64,000 bases of DNA from Rhyzopertha dominica (lineage: Eukaryota > Arthropoda > Insecta > Coleoptera > Bostrichidae). Below are positions 47,616-58,795 of the stretch, piece after piece. Location: positions 42,216,942 to 42,280,941 of the forward strand of contig QCXZ01000001.1 of the NCBI GenBank assembly GCA_025024175.1, read 5' to 3'. Made by a program: the position numbers and the translations under genes. The notes below the pieces were generated by a model. That model was given only the letters and a program-made list of their open reading frames with translations, was not told the DNA's origin and did not search any database. How positions within the stretch are numbered: the first letter of the stretch is position 1; every line of letters begins with the position of its first letter.

Positions 47616-50600
47616 AGGCTGGGATCCTAGAGAAAGAAGTTTCACGACATCTCCCATTTCACTCATGCGAGCTGTACGATGGCGGTACCTAGCGGATTAT
47701 AAATGCATATACAAGCGTAGTAAAATGTCTATATTAAAATCGAATAGTCCGGATTACAGATTCCTGTAACCATGGATGCATAATAATAGCGTTGTCTGAA
47801 TATTATTCACATATAAAAAAACTGACAGCGACAACGATAATAGGTTTAGCAAAAATGCTTGCGTGTCGCTCGTACCTGAGCGCGAATCCGGATATACTGC
47901 GTAATATACGTAGATAGGAAGTCTAGGAAGCGTATCGGTATTATCAGGAGTACCTATATGAACTATAAATCTTTAATAGGCATGTTTAATCTAAAAAGGA
48001 TGCGTTTTAGGACTTTTAATACGAATTACTTTTTTCGTGTTATTTTCAACCAATCAGAACGTTCAATTTAATAGAGGTACCTCGTATAATTTCGATTATT
48101 TCCTTCCTGTCAATTTTTACCAATCAGTGACAAGAATTCGTTACCTACCTATATTTAATTTTCAAGTGGGAAATTATTTTGACATTAGCTGTCCGCAGTT
48201 TTGCCGGAAAAAAATCGGATTTAATGTCGTCCATATTTGACAAGTTACCTTGTAAACTCAAATTTTATGGTTTCTATGTACTAACTCAGGAAATAATATC
48301 TTACTACATATCCCCGTGCATCTAACTTTTCCTATGGGAAAATTCGAAAAAAAAAACTCGTTTCTAAACCATTTGTTTAACAATAGCATTCCGCTAGCTG
48401 CAAAATCCTCGTCTTCGACTTAGATTTATAAAACAACTAGTGCTCATGGTATTTAATTGTTAAACAAATACCATAGAAACTCGTTTATTGCACTAGGGGA
48501 CCTGACCTGACCTGATCTGACCTGTGAATATACCCCTTGACGACGTGATATAATAGGCCTGTTCACAAATTTTTAATTTATCAAAAACTTAGTAATACCT
48601 GGGTAGCTAATCAACACCCTGCAAGCAGATTTCAATTTGCTTTTATAGTTCTCAAAATATCGCCATCTAAACTATTGCCGCGCATTAACATCAAAAAAAC
48701 GACACCTTTGTCAAAGCAACCTATTGTTTTTGGGGTAAGTAAGCGTATAGGGAATAAGGGGGTGAAATTGGGGGGGTAACTACCCTTCTTGCAAATTTTA
48801 TTTTTTTCCTTCTAGTGTGTAATTAGTAGTACAATTGCGATTATTATTCGTCCCTATAAATTTTCGGTGCAGCAAACGGTTTAGAAGACATTAGCAAAAA
48901 ACCGTCACAAGAAAAACGTTTTTTCCTAAATAATATTATAGAAAATCAAATTTCAGATCAAAAAGCACTCTTGCAATTTTTTTTATTAATTTAATAATTT
49001 TTGAGTTATTTACAAAAAAAAGGTTTTAAAAATTTATGGATTATTGCTAATAATACGGAAACAGTTTGTTTCTCAAAAAAAATTTGTGGAGACAAAAAAT
49101 GTTCAAAACCTCATTATTAATCGTATAATACAAGAAATAAAAGCGTAAATGTCATTTTGACAATTGGATGTGGTAGTATTGATTCAATTTGCAGCGGTTT
49201 ATTTCACTAGCAAAACTCGACAGAATCCTTAAAATTTGATTCAGGAACTAATTCTAACAAATACAACTGGATCTTGATAAATTAACGACTATTTACATTG
49301 TCTCAATTTTTCTCCAGTGCAGTGCTCTAAAATTTGACTCGTGAATTGGCATTAATAATTTTAGGCACTTTAAACAGCGATACCTTTTAACTTGTACTAC
49401 TATAGCCAGTGGATTATTTAAGGCTGAGATTATTTATTTATTTATATTTAAATAGATTAAAATTTTGTTGACGGGATCCAAAATTCAGTTTTTTGGAAAT
49501 ATTTCGAAAATGACAATTTTTTTGAAAAAAAAATTTAAAACACTTTTTGTGAGAAATTCTATTTCCTATCTGTTGGTATTTACACGTTTTGAATATATTA
49601 ATTATTTTCGTACATATTTAAGAAAAACCGGTTTTTTTTAAGTGACGGTTTCTTGCTAATATCTTTTAAACCGTTTGCTGCACCGAAAATTTATAGGGAC
49701 GCATAATACTCACAATAATACTACTAATTACATACATACTAAAAGAAAAATTTGCAAAAAAAGGTAGTTATTACTACTATTACTACTTACCCCAAAAACT
49801 AAGTCGCTTTGGGTACCTAGTTGAGATTTATATGTACCTATGCCAAATTTCAAGTTGATTTTACTGCAACACTACATCCCTGTACCTACTAATCTAAGTT
49901 ATTAGTGGCATGCAGACGCTCAGCGTCTTGACCTTCGTTAATGTTCCGTGCATTTTGGAACGCAAATTCGATGCTACAGATGTACAGGATCTTCTCACAC
50001 GCCAAAAGCGGGGTAACAATTTGCAGAAATTAAAAATATAAAAACAAATACATTCCTGGCTTTAACTTTACCATTTTTCATTACATGTTTAAAGTACCTA
50101 TAGGGCTTGACAGATTAAAATAGTACATACATAATACATAAACGATTACTGTTACTGTTCACCTGAAGTTGAAAAACCGCTACAAATTGAATCAGTACTT
50201 CCACATCCAATTGTCAAAATGACATTTACGTTTTTATTTCTTATGCTATACGATTAGTAATCAGATTTTGAGCATTTTGTCTCTCTAAACATTTTTCTAA
50301 GACAAAGTCCTCGTGATATTAGCAAAAATATATAAATTTTAAAATCGGCTTTTTCCAAATAACTCGAAAATTATTAACTTAACAAAAAATTACAAGAGTG
50401 CTTTCTGATCAGAAATTTGATTTTATATTTAATACCAAAATTTAAAAAAAATTGTACGAGCAGGGACCAAAATGGGTTTTTTGCAAATATTTCGAAAATG
50501 TCAAAATTTTGAATAAATTTTCTAAAAAACTTTTTGTGAGAAATATTATTTCCTATCTGATGGCATTTTCATTTTTGAATATATTAAGTATATTCGGAGA

Positions 50601-51642
50601 TATTTAGGAAAACCCGTTTTCTTTAAGTGACGCTTTTTTGCTAATATATTCTAAACAGTTTGCTGTACCGAAAATTTATAAGAATGAATACTACTCGCAG
50701 TTATACTACTAATCACATACTAAAACGAAAAAAATATAAAAAAATAAAAATTTGCAGAAAGGGTAGTTACCCCTCAGTTTTGCCCCCTTCCCGATACCGT
50801 ACTTACCTCACAAACAATAGGTCGCTTTGGGTAGTTGAGATTTATACGTTTGCCAAATTTCAAGTTCATATATTAAGTATTTCGAATGTTACCGCGTATA
50901 CAAACAAAACCACAGACACACAGACAAGAAATATTGTTTTGCTCAAATTTTGTTCTTTTGCGTTTTCGACCATTTTAAAGCGAATGAGCAAATAAAAAAT
51001 TTTGAACATTTTTTCGCGATACAATACTTTCCATTAGTTGGATGTGGAAGTAAAATTTATATTCAATAGTCAAAGGTCAAAGGTCGTACGGCACTCTTCC
51101 CTCCTTAGCACATGCAACAACCTATTCTCATACACCACCATCTATCAATGTTTTGCTGGACTACGTCTGAACTATACCGCTTTAGCGAAGACGCGATTTT
51201 ATTGTGATCTGTCAATTTCCATCTTAAATTCGCAGCGAATATCGACCTTATTGACGTTGCCGATTTGGTGATAAATGACTTCCTTCAAAACAGTAAATCT
51301 AAAAAAATACCGTATAGGCTGTAACGAAATAGGAACCAATATAAAGGTAAGGAATTGGGCATTTACGTATGCTAAAACTTCTTTTGAATAGTACATCAGA
51401 ATTCAAAGTAATCGACAAACAAGTGTTCCCGCCATAGGTAAAATTTTACGCAATATTTACGCTGTTACTATATTAAATATATAGTAATTATAAACTTAAC
51501 AAATAGCTCACGTGAAGCATCAATTCTTCTTATTGTTAAGGATCACTTCGTATTTCTAATAGAATGAGTAATTTTTTACATTTCCCGTTTTGTAGCGGTG
51601 TATGTCGCCCATGTATTAGCTTACGGCGATACCCCAACCTTA
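47616..51642. repeat. Tandem unit copy 3 (diverged, with deletions and one insertion)
   Basis: Starts GGCTGGGATCCTAGAG and is more diverged than copies 1 and 2. Several internal deletions remove parts of the fold-back. An 842 bp loss relative to copy 2 joins CTTCGTATT directly to TCTAATAGA, with GTATT at both original breakpoints. It carries the dispersed repeat copy C (50174-51054), which copies 1 and 2 lack. It ends ACCCCAACCTTAAACG against the Gypsy LTR. Confidence 0.8.
50174..51054 (-). repeat. 0.9 kb dispersed repeat, copy C, inserted in tandem copy 3
   Basis: Inverted relative to copies A and B. The intact sites in copies 1 and 2 (TTCACCTGAACCTGAATTTA) show that everything from about AAACCGC (50174) to GGAAGTAA (51054) is inserted. 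This fixes the repeat's ends as TTACTTCCACATCC at one side and GCAGCGGTTT at the other. No convincing target duplication longer than three bases was seen. Confidence 0.8.
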
Positions 51643-51646
51643 AACG

Positions 51647-53156
51647 TGTGGTGGTTTAGAGCTGGCAACACTGCCAGAGGGAGAGGGAACATTCGAAGCG
51701 TCGGTTGGAAACATGGATGTATAAAAGAGGGGATACCGCATCTCATTGACAGAAAGCGCATTGTTGTGAAACCAACATCTAAATGGCATAAATTTAGCAC
51801 AATAACAAACTTTGTTTTCTTTTCGCGGCATTGGCGTGCCGTAATTTGCATTCTTCAGTATGCTTCGGAAACCTAAAAATAATAGATAGGAAAAAATATT
51901 GTATGAATATGATTTATGCACGCATATAAAACTCACTTTTTTGTTATACCCTAGTAAACAATTCATCTTTCAGTAGTAATGTTGTAATATATCGGCATAA
52001 TAAGCAATTTAAATACCGCACGCCTATGAATCTTAACCTTAAATACTACTTGGGTGTTACATACCTGTGAAATGAAACATTGGGTTAACGTATATCAATA
52101 TTTCTGCACATTTGACACTGCCTGATCATCTTATCACTGCTACCGTTAACCCTCCGTTAACAATTATATGGAAATCATTCCCTGTGTCTTGCACATCATA
52201 AAACCAAATAAAAACAAACCCGCAAACGCTCAAAATGGTGTGTGACCGTGAACATGAAGCTTAGTCATTGGACATACACAACTGGTCAACTGGAAGATCC
52301 AATGTTTTCTACAAATAAACGCTTAGACTGTGATCACATGTTGGCATCAGTTTAGAATGTGAAAAGCTGGATCCCCTCTTTTATACATCCATGGTTGGAA
52401 AAAGGGTGACAGTGGGGGACAGTAGGAAAGTTTGCGCCATAGGCAAGTTTACAATAGTGACACGACATCTGGCGGGAGATACATAAAATATTAAGAACAG
52501 TACTTTCATGCTGGAAAAAGGCGGGATTGATGTGTAATAGGGCTGTTTTTGTTATATAGTATTAGCATTTTTAAAATGTGGGCAGTGAATATTATTAAGA
52601 AAAAGAGGATTTATGTAAAAACAAAAAGCATGTGTGATATTATATTGTAATAGTAATATGCGGTTATGTGGTTAAGCGGTTATCACATAGGTTATTGCCA
52701 CGAGTGTGTTTTGGTTACCATTGACAGTTCCTTTGTAATAATTATATTGAATATACTCGTTTGCGAACCCATCTGTGTTTCATTATGCGATACAGACGAG
52801 TATATTATAATAGCAAGTACTGTTTATTTCCGCCATTTGCAAAGCCACACTAGCGCCACCAACGGTCGATAAACTCTCCTATAGGGAGATAATAACTTCT
52901 GTTACGTTAGCAGGGTTTTCCCACTGCAACCGATTCGACCAATAGTTGTTAATGGTGCGACCTTGATTTGCATTGTAAACTGTGATTTACATTGCACCGG
53001 GATTCGCATTGTACCTGTGATTTGCTCTGTACAGTGACTTGCTTTGTACCAGTGGAGTTAATAAATTGTGTTTTCGCTCGTACGTTTAATTTTTGCTGAC
53101 AGTCGAGCCCACCCCGAATGCCCGAATCCGAAAACCCACGGAGATAAGTGTCTGCA
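51647..53156 (+). repeat. Gypsy 5' LTR, interrupted by a MITE
   Basis: Without the 682 bp MITE and its 8 bp duplication it is about 820 bp. It matches the 3' LTR at both ends (51647-51711 and 52394-52440, then about 53052-53156), but holds roughly 600 bp of middle sequence that the 3' LTR lacks. It contains a run near 52940-53050 of short repeats built on (TGTGATTTGC / TTGCATTGTA). Confidence 0.85.
51712..52393. mobile_element. 682 bp MITE in the LTR, 8 bp duplication, P/hAT-like
   Basis: The ends are perfect inverted repeats of 23 bp, starting CATGGATGTATAAAAGAG. GTTGGAAA directly flanks both sides (51704-51711 and 52394-52401). Eight-base duplications occur in hAT and P superfamilies, and the CATG-type tip is more like P. 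No transposase frame is recognised; the minus frame at 51640-51966 with several Cys residues is unassigned. Excision would restore the LTR exactly as in the 3' copy. Confidence 0.85.
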
Positions 53157-53249
53157 TTGCTGTTAAGCAAAAAGAAAATTCAACAAACAACGATAACCTT
53201 GAAGTGGAAGCGTGCAAAGCGGGGCAGTTCAAGTCGTTAAGTCGAGGGC

Positions 53250-53440
53250 CGATAGAGGGCGCTTAATCTTTGGACGCGAGGTGGTTGGAACGATTGCTGG
53301 CAGAGGGCGCTCCATCCTTGGTCGCCAGGTGATTGGAACGAGGGACCACAGAGGGCGCTACATCGATGGTGGCGAGCTGTTGCGTCGAAAGACAACAGAA
53401 GGCGAGTCGTTACGTCCAGGGACACACAGAGGGCGCCAGG
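53250..53440 (+). promoter_or_regulatory. Array of CTCF-like AGAGGGCGC motifs in the Gypsy leader
   Basis: AGAGGGCGC occurs at about 53254-53262, 53302-53310, 53350-53358 and 53428-53436, with a fifth, altered copy (AGAAGGCGA) near 53396. The first three are 48 bases apart. They lie in imperfect repeats with GGTGGTTGGAACGA / GGTGATTGGAACGA between. AGAGGGCGC fits the CTCF core AGRKGGCRS, and the bases to the left of copies 1 and 2 partly fit the CC..Y extension. Position is the untranslated leader, between LTR end and gag start. Confidence 0.55.
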
Positions 53441-53559
53441 AATATTCGAGCGTGGATTTTTGAACGATCAGGTGTGTTTGTTTTTTTTTCTTAGCAAAAG
53501 ACGTTAGCTTGTTGCATTATTAGTTGCTTGCTTGTTTGCGTTTATTTAAAACCGTTAAA

Positions 53560-54345
53560 ATGCCTAAGAAAAAAAAGTCTATATGTAAAGTAGGAAACGA
53601 AGGTTTAGATGAAGGCCAAGATGAGCAAAGTAGTGATGAGACGAAGGAATGTATGCATGATGGTAACATAGAGACAGTTTTAGCACAGTTAGCTGGGAAC
53701 ATGTTACATTTGCAGGAAGTAGTTGACAAGTTAGCTCAAAATAGCGCAAAAGTACCTTCAGTACATGAGAAAACATTTCTTACTAATTAGAGGGAATTAG
53801 GGGGAGGTAATTTAACGTATTATCCTGATTCAAAGGTACATCCTATGTATTTTCTTAAGAAACTGAATAGATTGTTGTCCGAAGCTGGCGTGCCGGAAGA
53901 AAATAAATTGAACTTAGCAATCGGATGTCTAAAAGGCTCGGCATAAGACTGGGTGGCGGTAAAAGAATCAAAATTCAAAACCTATGGTGATTTTGAGACT
54001 GCGTTTAAGCTAAGGTTTTGGGGGGTAGAGCGTCAAAGATACTTATACTTAAAACTTTGCTATGGTAGACATGAAAGAGATAATAGAGCAGATTATTTGA
54101 TGGATTTAGTAGGGCAGGCACAGTATTTAGATGAGAGTGTTGATGAAAGTAAGCTAGTCGATATGCTTGCTAAGCATTTTGATTTTGATATTCAAAGGGG
54201 TATAGCAATCAGAGGGGTTGAAACTGTTGATGATATGGAGAGTTATCTGAGGAAAATCGACGCTGCATTTATGCAAACGGAACAAAATAGTAGTCGTGAA
54301 TTGCGTTCGGGCAGCGATAACCGATTTCGTAATGCTAGGACATAA
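53560..54345 (+). pseudogene. Gypsy gag, three in-frame stops
   Basis: ATG at 53560 opens MPKKKKSICK, then an acidic linker and a coiled stretch. One continuous frame holds a capsid-like region after the stops: HPMYFLKKLNRLL, A..CLKG.A..W, FK..F...FW, ADYLMDLVGQAQYL and KHF..D..RGI (about 53840-54210). Stops lie at 53788-53790 (TAG), 53947-53949 or adjacent (TAA in GGCATAAGAC) and 54343-54345 (TAA). All are in the same frame, as if from point mutations. No CCHC knuckle was seen before the protease, so the nucleocapsid may be lost or absent. Confidence 0.85.
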
Positions 54346-54402
54346 TTTAGTGGTGAAGCAGGACGTGCAGAAAGAAGGACGGAGGAAAAGGTCGGGAGAC
54401 AG

Positions 54403-57400
54403 GTGAACACAATTACTTTGTTTGCAGAAAACGCTAATGAATTGTTAAGCGACAACGACGAAGACGAAGCACGGGAGGTAGCTTTGCCAATTATTAAAGT
54501 ATCACTGGGTGGTAGTCTGGTAGAGGTGTTGATCGACAACGGTAGCGAGATCTCGGCTATATCTGAGGGTTGTTTAAGGTCGTTCGAGGCGAAGGGGATT
54601 AAGGTTCCTAGATTGCCGGTAACCGGAGCAAGTATAGTCATGGCAGTTGGATCAAAACCAGTAAAGGTACGTCATCAAGTATTAATGCCGCTTAATGTAA
54701 ACGGATACGTATTAGAGTCTATTTTATTGGTAGTACCGGGTTAAATACTGAAATCATTCTCGGGTGCGATTGGTTGTCAGGTAAGAAGGTACGATTAGAT
54801 TTCCGCGATGATTATATGGAGTTTGAGGCCGATGGGGGTGTGACTAAGGTGGAATTCGAATTCAAGGTTACTAGCAAGGACAGGTTGCAAGTAAACAATA
54901 TAAGGACGGGAGGAGACCGCGAAAATGAAGTAAATTCGAGTATTTCTGTATCGCATAAGTATTCAGAGGAGGATTTTCGTAAGGTGGTTGAGGATGCAAG
55001 CTCTTTGTCAAACGAACAAAAACATCGTTTATACGAAATTCTACGGCAGCATGAAAGTATTTTTTCCGAATGTCCGGGACGCGTTAAAGGGTACGAGCAC
55101 GAGATACGTATGGTAGATGACAAACCGTTTTGCGTAAAAGCGTATCCTATTCCTTTCGCTCATCGTCGGGAGGTTGATCGGCAGGTGAAGGAAATGTTGA
55201 GTTGGGGCATCATAGAAAAAGGTAATACGGAATACTTATCTCCATTAGTGACAGTAGTCAAGAAAGATGGCTCGATGAGAATTTGTCTCGACCCTAGGCA
55301 TCTTAATTTGCGCATGGAAAAGGATTTGGTTATTCCGCCGAACCCAAACGAATTACTAATGACTTTTAAAGCAGACCAAGTATTGACCACATTAGATTTG
55401 ACGTCAGCGTATTGGCAGGTACCTTTGCGTGAACAGGACCGTAAATACGTGGGATTTTTGCACGATGGGAATATTTACAGATTCACGGTAGTAGCATTCG
55501 GGTTGTCGACGGCTATGGCTTCGTTAATTAGTTGTCTAAATTTATTATTAGGCCCAGAAGTTACCGAGTTTGCAGCAGGTAGTGGACACTCTCATATTAC
55601 ATAACCGTAAACGCTATTGCTGTAACCAATAATACACGATACAGTTATGGATACAACATTCATCTGTGCTGTGTGTGTGAAGCACGGCTAATGCAGGCAT
55701 GCGGGATTGCGTTTAAATCAAGGTATGTTCAAATCAAGTTGATGTCAAGCTTTGATATCTAGCAAAAAATTGTCGCAAGTTCCCAACGTACCTACCTATA
55801 GGATATTTTAATATGCTATGGTTATTATTATTTTGCAACCTGTTAACATTTTGGTAGCATTTTGTGTTTAAAGTTATATGTAGTATATTGTAACATTGAA
55901 GTTGAATACGAAAAAGGTAAGACATTTTGTACCTTGAAAAGTGTTAAAATTGTTAGTTTCGACAATGCCGAAGGTATCACACAGAAAAACAATGTGCGGT
56001 AAAGAACTGTTTTAATAAATATTTAACAAACTCAAATATCATATTTCACTACTTCCCAAGAGAAGATGCCATGTGTGAAGAATAGGTAAAACGGACAAAC
56101 AATTTGAACGTGCAGTCTCGCAGCCTTACATCCATTCGAGCATCATTTGTGGTGTGTGGAGAATCCTTTCCAGCTAATTGCTTTTAAACGCCAGATCAAA
56201 ATAAACTAAATAGAAGAGTAGTTCACACACTATAAATAATGAACGATGGTGCAAGATAAACATTGTTTTTGAATCTTATTTCTGGTAATTACATTTATGA
56301 CAATTCAAATAATTCGCAGTTTTTTAAAACCTCGCATTTCCTTTGCCAATATTTTACACGAAACGAAGAAAACAACCCTATAATTATTACTTAAAGTAAA
56401 CCTTTCTGACTTAACTTTTTATGAAGTTACACAATTGCGTACAAAGTCACCATAATATAAAAAGTTAAGTTACACATGCTTACATAAATTAAAAAGATTG
56501 TTTTCTTAATTTCCTGTGAAATAGTGGGCAAAGTAGATACCAAGTTTTAAAATTAAGACAAGAAATAATCGTCAAAATAAATGACATTTGTATGATTTGG
56601 AGTTTCTGATTTATCGGCTACACCTGCTGGTCGTTTCATTAATGTAGTTCACATACAACATTCACAGATGGCGCTGTAACTCATTCCACAAAATTTATCA
56701 CCACTGGCCATCTTGTGTAGTGATATTCTTTGGTTTGCAGCAATATATGTAGACGATTTGTTAATACACTCGGATTCGATTGATGAGCATTTACATCATT
56801 TAAATACCATTTTCAAAAAAAATGAAGGAAGCAGGTTTAACTGTAAAATTACGGAAGTGCATGTTCTTTAGAGAAGAGGTGTCATTTTTAGGTCATGTAG
56901 TATCTGGCAAGGGGGTGAGCATGGACCGGAAGAGATCGCAAGCGATAGATCAGTATCCGCGTCCACGCAATATACGAGAGCTAAGAGCGTTTTTGGGGCT
57001 AGTCAATTACGAGCAGCGGTTTTGTAAAGATTACGCCACCTTGACTATACCATTGACGAGACTTTTGAAAAAAGGGGTTCCTTGGACTTGGGGAGTAACA
57101 GAACAGGATGCATTTAATCGTGTAACGAGTGCGTTTGTTAGGGCTACTTTGGTGCGCCATCCCGACTGGGAAAAGAGGCTTTATATAGAAGCCGATAGTT
57201 CTGGTTATGGAATTGGGGGATGTCTGTTAACTATCGTCACGGATCACAAAGCTCTCACGTTTGTATTGAGCTGTAAGCTTAAATCGTCGCGTCTTACGCG
57301 TTGGATATTGTTCATGCAAGAGTTTTCATTTGATATTGAGTATCGGAAGGGAGCAGAAAATGTAGTGCCGGATGTTCTTTCGCGGAGGCCTATGAAGGTC

Positions 57401-57660
57401 GCATCGGAGGACAAGCCCTTGATGAAACGCGAAGTTAGTGTAGCATTGGTCAAACTAACGGATGAGTATAGAGCTCTTAAGGGGCATTTGAATACAATAA
57501 GGGAGGATCAGCGGTCCGATGAATTCTTGGGAAGCAAGATAGTTTTCTTGGAAAATTGCGAAAGGGAGGCAAAGATTTTTGCTGATATGGAGGAAAAGGT
57601 GGTGAGATGGTTTATTATCCACAAAGGAATCTTATTCAAAAGAGGGGATGAATCTAGCCG
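54403..57660 (+). pseudogene. Gypsy pol: protease, reverse transcriptase, RNase H
   Basis: Protease has LIDNGSEISAIS (about 54529) and, after a one-base loss near 54742, ILGCDWLSG (about 54755-54780). RT has KPFCVKAYPIPFAHR, SPLVTVVKKDGSMRICLD (about 55245-55290) and TLDLTSAYWQVPL (about 55390). The element at 55578-56732 then breaks it just before YVDDLL (56746 on). An extra base in the A-run at 56813-56821 shifts the frame. FLGHVVS and RELRAFLGLVNYEQRF follow. RNase H has EADSSGYGIGG then abruptly VTDHKALTF (near 57222-57240), so about 60-70 residues including a catalytic Glu are deleted. The D..SRRP end of the domain remains (about 57370-57400). Confidence 0.9.
55578..56732. mobile_element. 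1.16 kb element in Gypsy RT, 10 bp duplication (copy B)
   Basis: GTTTGCAGCA flanks both sides (55568-55577 and 56733-56742). Removing one copy restores RT across FAA/IYVDD. The left end is GGTAGTGGACACTCTCATAT, identical to the tips of copy A at 62455-63710. The right end lacks about 115 bases of the tip that copy A has. Orientation is opposite to copy A. The long duplication suggests a Mutator-like or foldback element. It carries AGATGGCGC near 56668, another CTCF-like core. No transposase. Confidence 0.8.
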
Positions 57661-58665
57661 GACACTTTGGGAAGACGAAGACATATAACAGTATGAAGGA
57701 GAAATTTTATTTTCCTAAGATGCAGAAGAGGATCCGAAAGGTTGTGGCTGCCTGCGATCTTTGTCAGAAGTCTAAACCGAGCGAAACGAACAGGGGAGAT
57801 TTGCATTCTGTTGTAGTGGAGAAGCCAGGACAATTAGTTTATCTTGACCTAATTGGTCCATTGCCCAAATCTAGCGGTGGAGTGACGCAATTGCTTGTCG
57901 TCGTAGATGCCTTTAGCAAGTACGTAAGGTTGTATCCTTTGAAAAGAGCAACTACTGTATCAATATCGAATCGTATCTTAAAGGACTACGTAACACAGGT
58001 GCAGAAACCACGAAGAATTCTATCGGACAACGGCACATAATTTACGTCGCAGAAATGTGTAGACACGTTGGAAAAGGAGGATATTAAGGTTAATAGGACC
58101 CAGGCTTATTTTCCGCAGGGGAACCTGACGATGTGATAGAGAGGTTGGACGTGTGTTAAGAGCCATGTGCCACGAACAACACACACGCTGGATATATCTC
58201 TTGCAAGATGTTGAACAAAAACTGAATAACGCTATTCACGACATTACCGGGTTTACGCCTAACTTTTTGCAGTTCGGTAAAATCGAAAAGCTCAATGTTG
58301 ATAAGTTAGTTGATTTTCCTCAGGGGGATCTATCCAAATCATTGACTTTAGATCAAGTAAGGATGTTAGCATATGAAAGATTGCGTTCAAAGATAGAGAA
58401 ACGTAAGCAGCAACATTCTCAAAAATATAATGCCGCCACTTTTCAAATAGGTGAAAAAGTATTAGTGAAAAGCCATCCTCAATCTTCTGCCGAGGCACGT
58501 ACTATTAAGAAATTTTTCCTTTTGTTTGAAGGGCCATTTTATATTGTCCGGCAAGCTGGTCCGAATTCATATATAGTAGCAGATGCCACGGGCAAGGAGA
58601 TGGGCAAACATAATATTGTAAACTTAAAGTCATACAAGACCCTTGACTTGGATCAATGTGTTTAG
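57648..58665 (+). pseudogene. Gypsy integrase
   Basis: The zinc domain end has GHFGKTKTY and CDLCQKSK (about 57655-57770). The core has VYLDLIGPLPKSSGG and VDAFSKYV (first Asp, about 57840-57920), then RRILSDNGT (second Asp, about 58010-58037). TAA replaces the usual Gln codon at 58038-58040. The Glu region near 58137 (GATAGAGAGG) is crossed by a frameshift. A C-terminal frame (58153-58665) has TGFTPNFLQFG, a basic linker, IGEKVLV and FEGPFYIV..GPNSY.V.D. It starts in a different frame from RNase H, so another shift lies near 57650. It ends at TAG 58663-58665, 130 bases before the 3' LTR. Confidence 0.9.
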
Positions 58666-58795
58666 GGATTGTTTAATTACCAATGTTTTTTTAATGTTTC
58701 ATAGTTGTAAGTTGTTGTTCTTACTGCATATTCTTTAGATGTTAAGTACTTAAATCTTACTGTTTCCAAGTTACTCAGATTTAAGTGGGGGGTTA

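Larger units (their letters stand above)
36837..51645. mobile_element. Composite insertion in BEL, 14.8 kb, ends TTTACC..TTAAAC
   Basis: Left boundary is set by GGGCG (36832-36836) and right by GGGCG (59017-59021). The Gypsy element now separates the right edge from its duplication. Taking out Gypsy and one copy of its AAACG duplication leaves ...CAACCTTAAAC next to GGGCG. The ends show only a minimal GTTTA/TAAAC inverted match. Because a G precedes TTTACC, the duplication could be read as 4 or 5 bp. The content is a left unique segment (36837-37765) with a hairpin, then three tandem copies of a long unit. No transposase, RT or capsid gene was found. Whether this is one mobile element or serial insertions is open. 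Confidence 0.55.

Noticed and set aside
48480..48530. Short run of GACCTGACCTGATCTGACCTG in tandem copy 3
   Set aside because: A local microsatellite-like expansion of about 20 bases, not a regulatory array or CRISPR.
53520..53776. Minus-strand frames opposite Gypsy gag
   Set aside because: Shadows of gag codon content on the opposite strand.
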